Part shown: positions 19,495-28,143 of the stretch, in pieces
Numbering within the stretch: position 1 is the stretch's first letter
Layout of the letters: each line of letters opens with the position of its first letter
Assembly: GCA_016182495.1 (NCBI GenBank)
Contig: JACPGK010000035.1
Coordinates: forward strand, 1 to 45,759
Direction of reading: 5' to 3'
Origin: Candidatus Kerfeldbacteria bacterium
GTDB taxonomy: Bacteria > Patescibacteriota > Patescibacteriia > UBA9570
DNA length: 45,759 bases
Notes under the pieces: generated by a model
Database searches by the model: none
The model's input: the letters and a program-made list of their open reading frames with translations, nothing else
Told to the model about the DNA's origin: nothing
Position numbers and translations under genes: made by a program

Positions 19495-20981
19495 AAGCCG
19501 TTTGGCTAGGGTTAACCATAGTGACAGTACTACTATTTTTGCCGCATCATTGGTCGGCTGAATTAAGCGACCCCGATGCCTTTTATCATATGAAAATGGC
19601 GCAACTACTCACCACCCAAGGAGTCATCCAACAATTTCCTTGGCTGCCATATACTACATTGAATCAACATTTTACCGATCAACATTTATTATTCCATGTC
19701 TTGATGATGCCGTTTGTGACGTGGGGTGATCCATTCGTTGGTATTAAACTGTTTACCATTACATTGGCGACAGTTTTTATTATCGTGTTCGCAACCACCT
19801 TGCGAGCGGTTGGGTTACGCTGGTGGTTGCCAGTAACATTGGCATTACTAGTAACTGTACCATTTACCTTTCGGTTGAATTTAGTTAAAGCTACGCCGTT
19901 AGCCCTAATACTATTATGTTTAGCTTGGTTAGGTATTGTGAAAAAACGGTGGTGGTGGGTGAGCGCGATAACAGTGGTGTATGTGTGGTCCTATGGTGGG
20001 TTTGCCATGCTGTATTTAGTACTCGGCTGCTGGCTAGTGAGTCAGTGGTTAACTCAACCGTGGCGTAGCTGGGCTAGTACGCTGTGGCCAATGCTGGCGG
20101 TTGGTACTGGCACAGTGCTTGGGTTGATAGTGAATCCATATTTTCCAAATAATATTTTATTTTACTGGGATCAATTAGTGCAGATTGGTATTATTAACTA
20201 TCGTGACAGCATTAGCGTAGGAGCCGAATGGTACACGTACAATATTGCCGAGTTACTACTTGGTTCAGTAGTATTGTTCAGCGCTGCGATCGTTAGCCTA
20301 ACTTTACTTATTATTCAACGGCGACGCTGGGCCCAATTAGATTGGTTTGCAGTTTTTTTGGCGCTACTGGGTATTGCTCTAACCATCAAGTCGCGGCGCT
20401 ATGTTGAATACTTTGGGCCGTACTTGGCCATAGCCGTGGCCATTTGGTTACGGCATCAGGTAGTCACTTGGGCAGGAGTTGTACAGTTGATGGTGCGTCA
20501 ATGGAAAATAGCCAGTCTAGCGGTGGCGGTACTAGCCGTAGTGATTTTTACCACGTTGCCAGTTGTGTTAGCCGATGTTGAACGTAATATCAGTGATGTC
20601 CGTGGCGGTATTAGTGTGACAAAATTTAAGCACAGTAGTCAGTGGTTACAAACGCACGCGCCACCAGGTAGTGTGGTATTGCATAGTGATTGGGATGATT
20701 TTCCATCGTTGTTTTACTATAACAGTCAAGCTGTGTATATGGCTGGGCTTGATCCTACGTTTATGTATCGTTTTAATCCCACGTTGTATCAACTGTGGGT
20801 TGATCTTACCACTGGTGATTATCATGGCGATGTGTCGGCGGCCCTGACTACTTTAGCCGTTGATTATGTATTAATTGAACATGATCATGTGGCCATGGAG
20901 CGTTTGATAAAACAAACCACGCGGGCTCGATTGGTGTATCAGGATGACGAGGTGACTGTATATCAGGTGGTAACAAAATAA
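19491..20981 (+). CDS. GT-C (STT3/PMT-like) multi-TM protein, paralogue of the preceding gene
   Basis: DPDAFYHMKM; HSDWDDFPSLFYYNSQAVYMAGLDPTFMY; same topology. Confidence 0.55.
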   Translation: MKAVWLGLTIVTVLLFLPHHWSAELSDPDAFYHMKMAQLLTTQGVIQQFPWLPYTTLNQHFTDQHLLFHVLMMPFVTWGDPFVGIKLFTITLATVFIIVFATTLRAVGLRWWLPVTLALLVTVPFTFRLNLVKATPLALILLCLAWLGIVKKRWWWVSAITVVYVWSYGGFAMLYLVLGCWLVSQWLTQPWRSWASTLWPMLAVGTGTVLGLIVNPYFPNNILFYWDQLVQIGIINYRDSISVGAEWYTYNIAELLLGSVVLFSAAIVSLTLLIIQRRRWAQLDWFAVFLALLGIALTIKSRRYVEYFGPYLAIAVAIWLRHQVVTWAGVVQLMVRQWKIASLAVAVLAVVIFTTLPVVLADVERNISDVRGGISVTKFKHSSQWLQTHAPPGSVVLHSDWDDFPSLFYYNSQAVYMAGLDPTFMYRFNPTLYQLWVDLTTGDYHGDVSAALTTLAVDYVLIEHDHVAMERLIKQTTRARLVYQDDEVTVYQVVTK

Positions 20982-21019
20982 AACGTAGGGAACAATCGCG
21001 ACTGTTTCCTACGTTTTTT
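20981..21019 (+). terminator. rho-independent terminator
   Basis: AACGTAGG-GAACA / TGTTT-CCTACGTT stem followed by T-run. Confidence 0.8.
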
Positions 21020-21035
21020 AGACCGAATCAACCAA

Positions 21036-21422
21036 TTATTCGGCGTTGGTGAAGTTCAACAGGTTGTTGATGGCGTAGATGGATAAGCCCCAGGCGGCTA
21101 GAATGACCACCAAACCAATTAAGGCGGCAATCAACAATTTTTTAGCACCTTCCACTTTTTCTTCGTTGCCACCGGCTGTCATCCATTTAAAACCACCCAC
21201 TAAAATCATTACTACGGCAATCAAGGCAAGTATCCCTAATACCCAGTTGATGGTGGCGACAGCGATGTCTTCAGGGCTGGCATCACCTAAACCAATATTA
21301 GCGCCGTAGTTGGCACCTAACTCTTCTGCCGATAGAGCAAAAGCAGTTTTAGCTAGTAACAAACTAGCTGACCCTACCCCAAGGTAGGCGAATTTTGAAA
21401 TGCGAGCGGTAAGTAGGCTCAT
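21036..21422 (-). CDS. T4SS-pilin/VirB2-like small membrane protein (1)
   Basis: signal peptide, GLGDASPEDIAVATINW, VGGFKWMTAGGNEEKVEGAKKLLIAALIGLVVIL. Confidence 0.75.
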   Translation of the reverse strand: MSLLTARISKFAYLGVGSASLLLAKTAFALSAEELGANYGANIGLGDASPEDIAVATINWVLGILALIAVVMILVGGFKWMTAGGNEEKVEGAKKLLIAALIGLVVILAAWGLSIYAINNLLNFTNAE

Positions 21423-21495
21423 ACTTATTTAAGGCTTAAAGAAAATTTAATTGAATGTATTATAGCATGATCTAAAAAAACTGTAAAGAGGGGGA

Positions 21496-21525
21496 TTGAC
21501 TTTTAGTCAATTTCCGTGGTATATT
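21496..21525 (+). promoter_or_regulatory. promoter of the plus-strand pilin array
   Basis: TTGACT-18-TATATT, 7 nt to ATG at 21533. Confidence 0.6.
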
Positions 21526-21532
21526 ATAGATC

Positions 21533-21898
21533 ATGACGTTTAGTAAACACATTGGTTCAGCACTAGGGCTACTATTTTTTCCAGTTTTGGCCCGAGCTTA
21601 TACACTTGAATTTGATCCCGGACTTATTTTGTATGGCAAATCCCAACTGGGGGCAAACGATCCAGCCTACATTGTATTTACCACCGTGAATACGGCTTTG
21701 ATTTTTTTGGGATTAATTACCGTAGTGATGATCGTGGTGGCTGGCTTTATGTGGATTTTAGCAGCGGGTGAAGAAGAAAAAATCACCAAAGCTAAAGATT
21801 TACTGAAAGGGTCAGTTTTGGGTTTAATTATTGTATTGGCTTCATACGGCTTAGCCAGATTTGTATTCGTGGCTATCCAAACAGCCGTGGCCGGTTAA
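21533..21898 (+). CDS. T4SS-pilin/VirB2-like protein (2)
   Basis: LGANDPAYIVFTTVNTALIFLGLITVVMIVVAGFMWILAAGEEEKITKAKDLLKGSVLGLIIVLASYG. Confidence 0.72.
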   Translation: MTFSKHIGSALGLLFFPVLARAYTLEFDPGLILYGKSQLGANDPAYIVFTTVNTALIFLGLITVVMIVVAGFMWILAAGEEEKITKAKDLLKGSVLGLIIVLASYGLARFVFVAIQTAVAG

Positions 21899-21906
21899 TT
21901 ACTGAT

Positions 21907-22308
21907 ATGAACACCAAATTCTTTTATCACAGTATCGGACTCGCTATTACCATTACTATGACATTGGGGCTAATCACATTAGCCCAGGCCGCCACTATTA
22001 CGCTAGACCCACTCCAAGGTGGCGACTACGGCAGCTTGGAAAACAGCACTGGTTTAGGCAGCACCGATCCAGTGGTGGTAGCTAGTCAGTTGGTCAATGT
22101 GTTTTTACGCGTGCTGGGCTTGCTGTGTGTACTACTAATGTTATACGGTGGCTTTCGGTGGATTTGGGCTCGTGGCAATGAAGAGGAAATTAGCACCGCC
22201 AAAGATATTATTCGCGGCACGGTGATTGGTTTGGTGGTGGTTTTGTCTTCCTTTGGAATAATGCAATGGGTGTTTTACTACCTAACTCGCATTACCAATG
22301 CCCAATAA
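21907..22308 (+). CDS. T4SS-pilin/VirB2-like protein (3)
   Basis: GLGSTDPVVVASQLVNVFLRVLGLLCVLLMLYGGFRWIWARGNEEEISTAKDIIRGTVIGLVVVLSSFG. Confidence 0.75.
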   Translation: MNTKFFYHSIGLAITITMTLGLITLAQAATITLDPLQGGDYGSLENSTGLGSTDPVVVASQLVNVFLRVLGLLCVLLMLYGGFRWIWARGNEEEISTAKDIIRGTVIGLVVVLSSFGIMQWVFYYLTRITNAQ

Positions 22309-22819
22309 CTCTTGGCGTTATTTGATTCGGGTAGTTACCATGACCATACTGCTGGCTGTGACAGTGCCTGTGTTGGCTGATGAATTAGATAATGCCGAAC
22401 GGGAAGCGCTAAATGCTGCTCAAGTTGAGCAACAAGCAGCCAGCGATACTGCTGCGGGTAGTACCGCCAGTAAACTTGATAGTTTTTTACAGTTTGATCC
22501 GGCCAAAAATGATAGTCGTTTTAGTTCGATTGAGCGGTTAAGTTTTTTAACTGGCGCTGACGATCCGGTGAGCGTATCAATTCGATTAGTGAACACCGCG
22601 CTTGGTTTTTTGGGCATGCTATCAACCTTGTTGATGTTGTATGGTGGCGTGATTTGGTTTATGTCGCGCGATAACGAAGAACGCGTTGAACAAGCTAAAG
22701 AAATCATTAAAGGCACCGTGATTGGTTTAATTATCACCATGCTGGCTTTGTCCGTTAGTTTACTCACCTTTAATCTTATTCAAGATGTGGTTTCGTCAGA
22801 CACAGCCAGTGAACAATAA
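22298..22819 (+). CDS. T4SS-pilin/VirB2-like protein (4)
   Basis: LTGADDPVSVSIRLVNTALGFLGMLSTLLMLYGGVIWFMSRDNEERVEQAKEIIKGTVIGLII. Confidence 0.72.
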   Translation: MPNNSWRYLIRVVTMTILLAVTVPVLADELDNAEREALNAAQVEQQAASDTAAGSTASKLDSFLQFDPAKNDSRFSSIERLSFLTGADDPVSVSIRLVNTALGFLGMLSTLLMLYGGVIWFMSRDNEERVEQAKEIIKGTVIGLIITMLALSVSLLTFNLIQDVVSSDTASEQ

Positions 22820-23273
22820 ATTGATCACTGTAACATTAATCAGTGTTAGTTTGGTTTTGGGTATGGTAACGGCTGGTTTAGCGGCAGTTAAACCCGGCGA
22901 AACCGCGCCACAAAAGTTAGACCTTGACCCAGCAGTTAACAATATTGTTTATACAAATAGCATTGCTAATGTTGAAAAGCTCTATACTATTGGCATTTTA
23001 AATCTTGGCCAGAATGATCCGGTGACAGTAACCATTCGGATTATTTCTATAGCCCTGACTTTGCTTGGGATGGCCTTTTTGGTATTATTAATTTACGCTG
23101 GTTTTTTATGGGCCCTCGCCCGCGGCAATGAAGAGGCCATTACCAAGGCGAAAAATTTAATTAAACGCGCCGTGATTGGCTTTATTATCGTAATGGCTTC
23201 CTTGGGCATTAGCACTACTGTGTTTTATCAAATTCGACAAGCCACCATATCAAATTCGACAAGCCACCAATAA
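22785..23273 (+). CDS. T4SS-pilin/VirB2-like protein (5)
   Basis: LGQNDPVTVTIRIISIALTLLGMAFLVLLIYAGFLWALARGNEEAITKAKNLIKRAVIGFIIV; start uncertain (could be further in). Confidence 0.7.
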   Translation: MWFRQTQPVNNKLITVTLISVSLVLGMVTAGLAAVKPGETAPQKLDLDPAVNNIVYTNSIANVEKLYTIGILNLGQNDPVTVTIRIISIALTLLGMAFLVLLIYAGFLWALARGNEEAITKAKNLIKRAVIGFIIVMASLGISTTVFYQIRQATISNSTSHQ

Positions 23274-23275
23274 TT

Positions 23276-23719
23276 TTGGCTCATAACACAACTACCATGA
23301 CACTTACTAAAATTATCTTTACCGTTGGCAGCGCTGTTTTGGGATTTTATACACCAGCTTTCGCCGGAGATCCAGTGAACTTTGATCCAAAGGCGAACGA
23401 TCCCACTGGTCAAATTCAAAGTACGCTTGAAGAAAATTTGGGATTAGGTACCATCGCCCCAACTGTAGTGGCGCTCGATTTAATTAACCAAGCCCTCACC
23501 TTGCTGGGCGCTGTTAGTCTAATGCTGTTACTCTATGGTGGTTTTTTGTGGGTGTGGGCCCGTGGTAATGAAGAACAAGTTGGGCAGGCTAAACAAATTA
23601 TTCAAGGCACGATTATTGGCTTGGTGATTGTGTTTGCCTCGCTTGGTATTACTCGGTTTGTCTTTACCACCGTAGCCGATATTACCAACGCTGATTATAA
23701 TATTAGTAACAGCGGTTGA
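23276..23719 (+). CDS. T4SS-pilin/VirB2-like protein (6)
   Basis: LGLGTIAPTVVALDLINQALTLLGAVSLMLLLYGGFLWVWARGNEEQVGQAKQIIQGTIIGLVIV. Confidence 0.72.
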   Translation: MAHNTTTMTLTKIIFTVGSAVLGFYTPAFAGDPVNFDPKANDPTGQIQSTLEENLGLGTIAPTVVALDLINQALTLLGAVSLMLLLYGGFLWVWARGNEEQVGQAKQIIQGTIIGLVIVFASLGITRFVFTTVADITNADYNISNSG

Positions 23720-24126
23720 AGATAATTAACCATAACAACCATACTATGTTCAAACGCCTACTCATCACTTTGATTATTACCGCCAGTATGGTAGCTCCAG
23801 CCATATCGCTGGCAGCCTATAATCCGCAGGAAGTCACCTTTGATCCAAATAACAACGCTCAACGGAACACTGGGTTAGGTAATGCTAGCCCCACTGATGT
23901 GGCGGCTGGAATTATTCAACGGGTGTTGACTATTTTAGCCTTACTGGCCTTGATTTTAATGATCTACGCTGGTTTTGTGTGGATGCTATCACGTGGCAAG
24001 GAAGAAGATGTTGAACGGGCTAAAGAAATTTTATACGGTGCTTTATTTGGTTTGATTGTGATTTTGGCTTCTTATGGGTTATCGTTGTATGTGTTCGAGA
24101 ACTTGATCAATATTACCAACGCATGA
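23716..24126 (+). CDS. T4SS-pilin/VirB2-like protein (7)
   Basis: LGNASPTDVAAGIIQRVLTILALLALILMIYAGFVWMLSRGKEEDVERAKEILYGALFGLIVIL; start may be at the internal MFKRL. Confidence 0.72.
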   Translation: MKIINHNNHTMFKRLLITLIITASMVAPAISLAAYNPQEVTFDPNNNAQRNTGLGNASPTDVAAGIIQRVLTILALLALILMIYAGFVWMLSRGKEEDVERAKEILYGALFGLIVILASYGLSLYVFENLINITNA

Positions 24127-24515
24127 AACCGGTTTTGCTCACTAGCCTGATCGGGTTAGCTATCAGTTTGCCAGCCCTAGCCTATCAAACGCAAAATTTG
24201 ACCCTCGATTATAATAAACGGCTGGAAAATGGCACCCAGTTAGGCGCTTATGAAGTCACCGATCAAGGCCCCACTGGCGGACCCGTGGTAATTGCCTCAC
24301 AAATTGTAAACCTACTGTTGCTTCTATTAGGAACGTTTTCTTTGTGTCTGATGTTTTACGGTGGCTATATTTGGGTAATGTCACGTGGCAATGAAGAACA
24401 AGCTAAACGGGCTAAAGATATTATCATTGGCACAGTGACTGGCTTGGTGGTTATTCTGGCGTCGTACTCAATTATGAGCTACGTGTTTCGTAGTATCGTT
24501 GATATCACCGACTAG
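24123..24515 (+). CDS. T4SS-pilin/VirB2-like protein (8)
   Basis: GGPVVIASQIVNLLLLLLGTFSLCLMFYGGYIWVMSRGNEEQAKRAKDIIIGTVTGLVVIL; ATGA overlap with previous gene. Confidence 0.72.
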   Translation: MKPVLLTSLIGLAISLPALAYQTQNLTLDYNKRLENGTQLGAYEVTDQGPTGGPVVIASQIVNLLLLLLGTFSLCLMFYGGYIWVMSRGNEEQAKRAKDIIIGTVTGLVVILASYSIMSYVFRSIVDITD

Positions 24516-24516
24516 C

Positions 24517-24897
24517 TTACGTGGTTGGCGCTATGGTCGAGGCATCTTGTAACACCGAGAAGGTGTATTCCAAAATAGCGTAACTGCTCAAAATAACCGC
24601 TAAACCAATCACGGCCCACACCAGCGTGTCTCGGCCTTTTTTTATTTTTTCTTCGCTACCACCAGAAAAAATAATTTTGAATCCACCCCAAATAAATATT
24701 AATAAAGTGGCCGCACCTACTAATCCCAGCAGTACTTGAATAATAGTAGCCACAATATAGACTGGTTCTTGTTTTGAAACATCGGCGGCTGTTCCAAACG
24801 GTGGATCAAGTTGTTCTCCGGACGCTCGCACCAACCAGGGCAAGCTGATGCCAACTAAGCTGATGACCAGAGATTTGATTGAACGAAGCATAGGCAT
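24517..24897 (-). CDS. T4SS-pilin/VirB2-like protein (9)
   Basis: EPVYIVATIIQVLLGLVGAATLLIFIWGGFKIIFSGGSEEKIKKGRDTLVWAVIGLAVILSSY. Confidence 0.7.
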   Translation of the reverse strand: MPMLRSIKSLVISLVGISLPWLVRASGEQLDPPFGTAADVSKQEPVYIVATIIQVLLGLVGAATLLIFIWGGFKIIFSGGSEEKIKKGRDTLVWAVIGLAVILSSYAILEYTFSVLQDASTIAPTT

Positions 24898-24906
24898 AGA
24901 AAAAGA

Positions 24907-25779
24907 TTAATTTTTTTGACCAGCACAGATGTAACCCTTATCAGGACACTGTACACCAGCGGGCACATCTTTGATATTGTATGTACCGGTGGTTTTAACG
25001 GTACTTTGAGCCACACAGCCAAAGGTGTAATCTGCCAAACTGGCGGCCTTGGTGGCGTTAAAGCGATCGCACCCTTGGGCACAGTAACATTCTTGTTGCT
25101 CCTCGGCTCCAGTTTTAAAATCTGGCTCGGTGCTGGTACTGGCAATATCGCAGCGACCAGTATCAATAATACTTTTATCCGTACCACTGTACCGTTTGCG
25201 GTAACAGTAGCAGGCGCCTTCGTTGTTGTCATCTTTTGGACAATCGCCACTGGTGCCGCAAGCATCGCCAATGTATTTGCCGGCACAATCTGTTTGATTG
25301 GGGTCGCACTTCGAAGCCGCTGTCCACCAATCAAATGGACTGTTTGATTTAAATAGTTGGTAATCTTCTACCTTGGTTACTTCTTTACCGGTGGAACTAC
25401 GATAGGCTAACCGCACCACAAAGTTGATTAAAAACCAAGCTACAAACACCACGGCTAAACCAGTCACCGTGCCGACCAGAATTTTTTTACCAGTTTCAAT
25501 CCGTTGTTCGTTGCCACCAGAGAACACAAAAAAGAAACCACCCACAATAAACATCAGTAACGATATGCCGCTCAACCCCCCAGCAATTAAATTTGAGGCA
25601 TTGACTACCGCTTGAGTGATATCACAAATTGAACAGCCGCCAATTTGTTTACGACACTCCGGTACAATTGATAAAGCAAAACCAACGGTGCTTTCTCCAG
25701 CCGCTGCACTGATAGTTGGCCTGGCCCAGCCGCCAATGACGACCATACCCACAGCGGCAATGATGAGGAGTTTATTCAT
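24907..25779 (-). CDS. T4SS-pilin-like N-terminus with Cys-rich C-terminal domain (10)
   Basis: VGGFFFVFSGGNEQRIETGKKILVGTVTGLAVVFVAW followed by ~170 aa with many Cys. Confidence 0.65.
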   Translation of the reverse strand: MNKLLIIAAVGMVVIGGWARPTISAAAGESTVGFALSIVPECRKQIGGCSICDITQAVVNASNLIAGGLSGISLLMFIVGGFFFVFSGGNEQRIETGKKILVGTVTGLAVVFVAWFLINFVVRLAYRSSTGKEVTKVEDYQLFKSNSPFDWWTAASKCDPNQTDCAGKYIGDACGTSGDCPKDDNNEGACYCYRKRYSGTDKSIIDTGRCDIASTSTEPDFKTGAEEQQECYCAQGCDRFNATKAASLADYTFGCVAQSTVKTTGTYNIKDVPAGVQCPDKGYICAGQKN

Positions 25780-27148
25780 AGGTCAGTTCTACTTTAGCGG
25801 CGGTGTTGGCGACAGCGGTTTGCGGGTCGAGGCGTTGATCGTTCACTACCGTGATCATATCAGCAAAGGCTTGGTCTACTTCTGCTGGCTTACTGCCGGC
25901 ATACCAACTTTGCGCCGTGAGTGCTTGGTTGGCAAATACGCTTAAGGTAAAATCTTCTTGTTGATCAGCGAGAATCGCTTTTAAAGCCGCTGGTTGGCCG
26001 GTAGCGTCGGCATAGGCTTGAGCCACTGCCGTAGTAGTGGTGATATACTCTACTAAAGCCCAGGCTTCGTTGGGATGCGCTGAATTAATGGATACCGTTT
26101 CTAACCAGTAATTAGCGTAATTCACTTCAGCCGCTAGATCAACTTGCGGGATAGGGGCAATATCAAAGTTTAATTGTGGCGCGCGATTTTTAATATCGGC
26201 TAGTTGGTAATGATACCCTAAAAAGTAAGCACTGGTGCCATTGATAAAGGTTTCTAGGGCGTCGGGTTGATTAGAATTCCAGCTGTACCACTCTACTTCT
26301 GGATTGGCAAAACTGGTATAAAACTCCAACGCTTTACTACCTGGAAAATAATCACGTTGCTCTTCCGATTCATCGGCAAACAGAATGCGATCACCTAACG
26401 ACATCACCGCCCCATTTTGCATCATTAGTAACGACATAATATCGAAATAGCCTGGTACGTTATTAGCTGTACCAAGGGCCGCGCCAGCTTGAATAACATT
26501 ATTATCAATATCCACCAAGGTCATTTTTGGCACCTGCTCTACAAATTCTTGCCAGGTAGTAGCCGGCAGGGGAATTTTTCCTTTACTTAATAAATCTTTG
26601 TTGTAGTAGAGTACTAGGGTATCGAGGCTTAATGGTAAACCAAACACTTTTTCGGTAGCGGTAGTAGTATCGGTTTCATCCACTAACACGGTGTCATCAC
26701 TGACTACTTGAGGAAACAGTGAGGAAATTTGTTGAGGCGATATCGTTCGTTTAGCCGTGCTATCAACAATTTGTTGGGTAGAACCAAAACTTTTCTCGGT
26801 GGTAACAGTAGCTACTTTTATACTGCTGGGCAGTGGACTAATGAGGTTTTTAAATTTACCCAAGTGACTATTTGGTATTGAAAAAATATCAGGACCTTCT
26901 CCTTGCGCCCAGGCTTCAATTAAACTATTTTCGTATTCTTCTGGAGTAAGTTGGCGTACTTCAACCTTAATGTAGGGATGGTTCGCTTGAAAAGCGGTGA
27001 TGCTTGGTAGGATGTTTTCTTCTTCAGTATACACCGTCCAGTATTGCAAGGTGACTGTGGCTGGTACTTTGCCACTGTTTCGACAAATTGCCCCTGACGT
27101 GGTGATCACCAGTAGTACTACAAACCACAGTACAGTTCGTCTATTCAT
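25772..27148 (-). CDS. extracellular solute-binding protein (family 1)
   Basis: LQYWTVYTEEENILPSITAFQANHPYIKVEVRQLTPEEYENSL..; start moved to MNRRTVLWF. Confidence 0.8.
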   Translation of the reverse strand: MNRRTVLWFVVLLVITTSGAICRNSGKVPATVTLQYWTVYTEEENILPSITAFQANHPYIKVEVRQLTPEEYENSLIEAWAQGEGPDIFSIPNSHLGKFKNLISPLPSSIKVATVTTEKSFGSTQQIVDSTAKRTISPQQISSLFPQVVSDDTVLVDETDTTTATEKVFGLPLSLDTLVLYYNKDLLSKGKIPLPATTWQEFVEQVPKMTLVDIDNNVIQAGAALGTANNVPGYFDIMSLLMMQNGAVMSLGDRILFADESEEQRDYFPGSKALEFYTSFANPEVEWYSWNSNQPDALETFINGTSAYFLGYHYQLADIKNRAPQLNFDIAPIPQVDLAAEVNYANYWLETVSINSAHPNEAWALVEYITTTTAVAQAYADATGQPAALKAILADQQEDFTLSVFANQALTAQSWYAGSKPAEVDQAFADMITVVNDQRLDPQTAVANTAAKVELTYE

Positions 27149-27154
27149 GGAAAA

Positions 27155-27182
27155 ATTATACCAGTTTTTCTGAATTTTGCAA
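27155..27182 (-). promoter_or_regulatory. solute-binding protein promoter
   Basis: TTGCAA-16-TATAAT, 6 nt to ATG at 27148. Confidence 0.6.
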
Positions 27183-27213
27183 CTATTCGTCCGCTCCTTA
27201 TTGGTCAACGTAG

Positions 27214-28143
27214 TTATTTCGTAGCCACCAGGTAGGTGGTTGATGCTAACAGGTGGGCATCAGTTCTTTTATTGAGTATGATATCCAATGGTTTTAATAG
27301 TACCATGATACAGCCCCATAGTAGGGTTAAGGGGAGGCGTAGAATTTTTGGAGGATACGTCATCAGATACGTTAAGGTGAGATGCATGATGGTATAGGTT
27401 GGACCAACGCATGCCCCTTGTTCAATGATTTTAAAACCAGCCTGTTCAAATAATTGGGTGTGTCCAGTGACAGTGTAGTTTTGATAGTGGTACGGATAAC
27501 CATGATAACTTTGCACAAATGGCGTTGCCACAAATAGTTTTGCCCCTGGCTTACATACGCGATACATTTCGCTAACTGCTCGTTCTGGAGTATGTAAGTG
27601 TTCAAGTACCGCTGAACATTCAATCATATCTACTGTATTGTCGGCTAAAGGTAGAGCATGGGCATCGCCAACGATATCAACATTTGGGAACGGACCAATA
27701 TTAAGATTGAGTAATTTTTCCGAGTGTCGATGCGGACCGCCACCAATAGCGATGGCCACTTGTGTATCATCAATACTATCAAGCAATCTATTAATTGCTG
27801 TGATGGCCGCAGGTGATCGGTAATCTTTGGCTTTCAGCGACCGTAACCACCCCATTACACCGCGACGTTCGTTAGCTAAAAAGGAGCTGCTATATTCTCG
27901 GTTCATTGTACGCGAAGTGGCGGCGTAGTTTGCCATGGCGGTAGCATCGGGCAATATAACCGGTACGCTGTTATCATGGAGTGGAAAAGTGTCCTGGCCA
28001 TCTGCAGATATCAACTGGGTGCGATCGGCGGTATAGTGCAACCGCTGCGTAGTACATGGTGATATCAAACACCCTTGCTGAATCAGGGTTGCTAGTTTTA
28101 TTTTATAATCCATAGTCGGTGCGCAGCAAAGCTTGGAAATCAT
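27214..28143 (-). CDS. class I SAM-dependent methyltransferase
   Basis: VDIVGDAHALPLADNTVDMIECSAVLEHLHTPERAVSEMYRVCKPGAKLFV. Confidence 0.8.
   Translation of the reverse strand: MISKLCCAPTMDYKIKLATLIQQGCLISPCTTQRLHYTADRTQLISADGQDTFPLHDNSVPVILPDATAMANYAATSRTMNREYSSSFLANERRGVMGWLRSLKAKDYRSPAAITAINRLLDSIDDTQVAIAIGGGPHRHSEKLLNLNIGPFPNVDIVGDAHALPLADNTVDMIECSAVLEHLHTPERAVSEMYRVCKPGAKLFVATPFVQSYHGYPYHYQNYTVTGHTQLFEQAGFKIIEQGACVGPTYTIMHLTLTYLMTYPPKILRLPLTLLWGCIMVLLKPLDIILNKRTDAHLLASTTYLVATK

Noticed and set aside
24855-25347. ORFs 24855..25334 (-) and 24916..25347 (+)
   Set aside because: Alternative-frame and antisense readings of the Cys-rich pilin-like gene; low-complexity hydrophobic composition.
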